Assembly: GCA_030609785.1 (NCBI GenBank)
Contig: JAUWTC010000165.1
Coordinates: 1 to 6,222 of the forward strand
Source: Holophagae bacterium
Lineage (GTDB): Bacteria; Acidobacteriota; Thermoanaerobaculia; Thermoanaerobaculales; Sulfomarinibacteraceae
Length of the DNA stretch: 6,222 nucleotides
Reading direction: 5' to 3'
The notes under the pieces are model-generated. The model did not search any database. It was given only the letters and a program-made list of their open reading frames with translations, and had not been told where the DNA came from. Position 1 is the stretch's first letter; each line of letters starts with the position of its first letter. Shown piece by piece: positions 5,997 through 6,222 of this stretch. Both the position numbers and the translations under genes were made by a program.

Positions 5997-6143
5997 GAGA
6001 AAGCCGACCAAACCGAGAGAACCGGGCCCGAATCACGGACGCGGGTGACGGGCGCAGCCATCGGGCGCTGACGCGGTCCACGGTCCCGGACCCTATTCCC
6101 CAACCCCGGCCTTCGGGGCCGCGCAATCGCGCCCCCGCTCGGC
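5997..6143. other. GC-rich non-coding stretch with small hairpins
   Basis: I see no supported gene here; the open frames on either strand lack ribosome binding sites and recognisable domains. Two small symmetric elements are visible: GGTCC-C-GGACC at 6082-6092, and CGGCC with loop TTCGG and GGCCG at 6107-6121. Neither is followed by a T-run, so a factor-independent terminator is not supported, though one might serve as a weak 3' hairpin for the glycosyltransferase mRNA. Confidence 0.5.
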
Positions 6144-6202
6144 CATTTTCTCAAGGGGCGACAGGGTTGGCATCGGGGGAGTCTCGCCCCTTGAGAAAAA
6201 TG
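6144..6202. repeat. Inverted repeat, 18-bp arms with one bulge
   Basis: The left arm CATTTTCTCAAGGGGCGA (6144-6161) pairs with the right arm TCGCCCCTTGAGAAAAATG (6184-6202). The match is perfect except for one extra A in the right arm, and the loop is 22 nt. It could be a bidirectional transcription terminator (stem with A/T-rich outer ends) or one unit of a dispersed palindromic repeat. The TTCTCA...TGAGAA arrangement also occurs in the middle arms of the 4740-4915 palindrome. Confidence 0.8.
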
Positions 6203-6222
6203 ACCTCGGCGGCCTACGGCGT

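Noticed and set aside
5882..6154. Minus-strand open frames over the end of the glycosyltransferase and the right-hand intergenic region
   Set aside because: Half of each overlaps the glycosyltransferase antisense. The apparent repeated SSFKFPVSSFQ motif is simply the heptamer repeat read backwards, and there is no ribosome binding site or known domain.

Overview
The window looks like part of a polysaccharide (O-antigen or capsule type) synthesis and export locus from a moderately GC-rich, probably Gram-negative bacterium. The reasons are a two-gene ABC-2 exporter of the Wzm/Wzt type, two family 2 glycosyltransferases, and two predicted lipoproteins with lipoboxes. The sequence does not let me name a phylum with confidence.

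Layout. A minus-strand operon runs from about 4689 down to the left edge: ABC permease (3856-4689), ABC ATPase (3070-3849, GTG start), glycosyltransferase (2176-3057, GTG start) and a large alkaline-phosphatase/sulfatase-superfamily lipoprotein (410-2179). Junctions are 6 bp, 12 bp and a 4-bp ATGA overlap, so co-transcription and translational coupling are likely. About 94 bp further on, a second lipoprotein-like reading frame starts (1-315, TTG start) and runs off the left edge. On the plus strand, diverging from this operon, is a second glycosyltransferase (5008-5991). The last 230 bp hold no gene I can support, but contain a heptamer tandem repeat across the glycosyltransferase stop and an 18-bp near-perfect inverted repeat.

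How the genes may work together (inference). The glycosyltransferases would build a glycan on the cytoplasmic face. The permease/ATPase pair would move it across the inner membrane. The lipoprotein hydrolase/transferase would act on a glycan or lipid-linked substrate outside the cytoplasm. This enzyme has Thr where classical sulfatases carry the formylglycine Cys/Ser, so it may be a phospho-transferase or phosphatase-like enzyme rather than a sulfatase.

Most unusual element. The 318-bp divergent intergenic region (4690-5007) is almost entirely one compound palindrome of about 268 bp (4709-4976). It has 24-bp perfect outer inverted repeats, 18-bp perfect middle arms, an imperfect long stem and a perfect 6-bp central hairpin. 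The imperfect stem carries mostly G-U-compatible mismatches when read as plus-strand RNA, suggesting a structured RNA or a palindromic repeat element. The 24-bp ends sit just before both divergent genes, so an invertible or shared regulatory segment is also conceivable.
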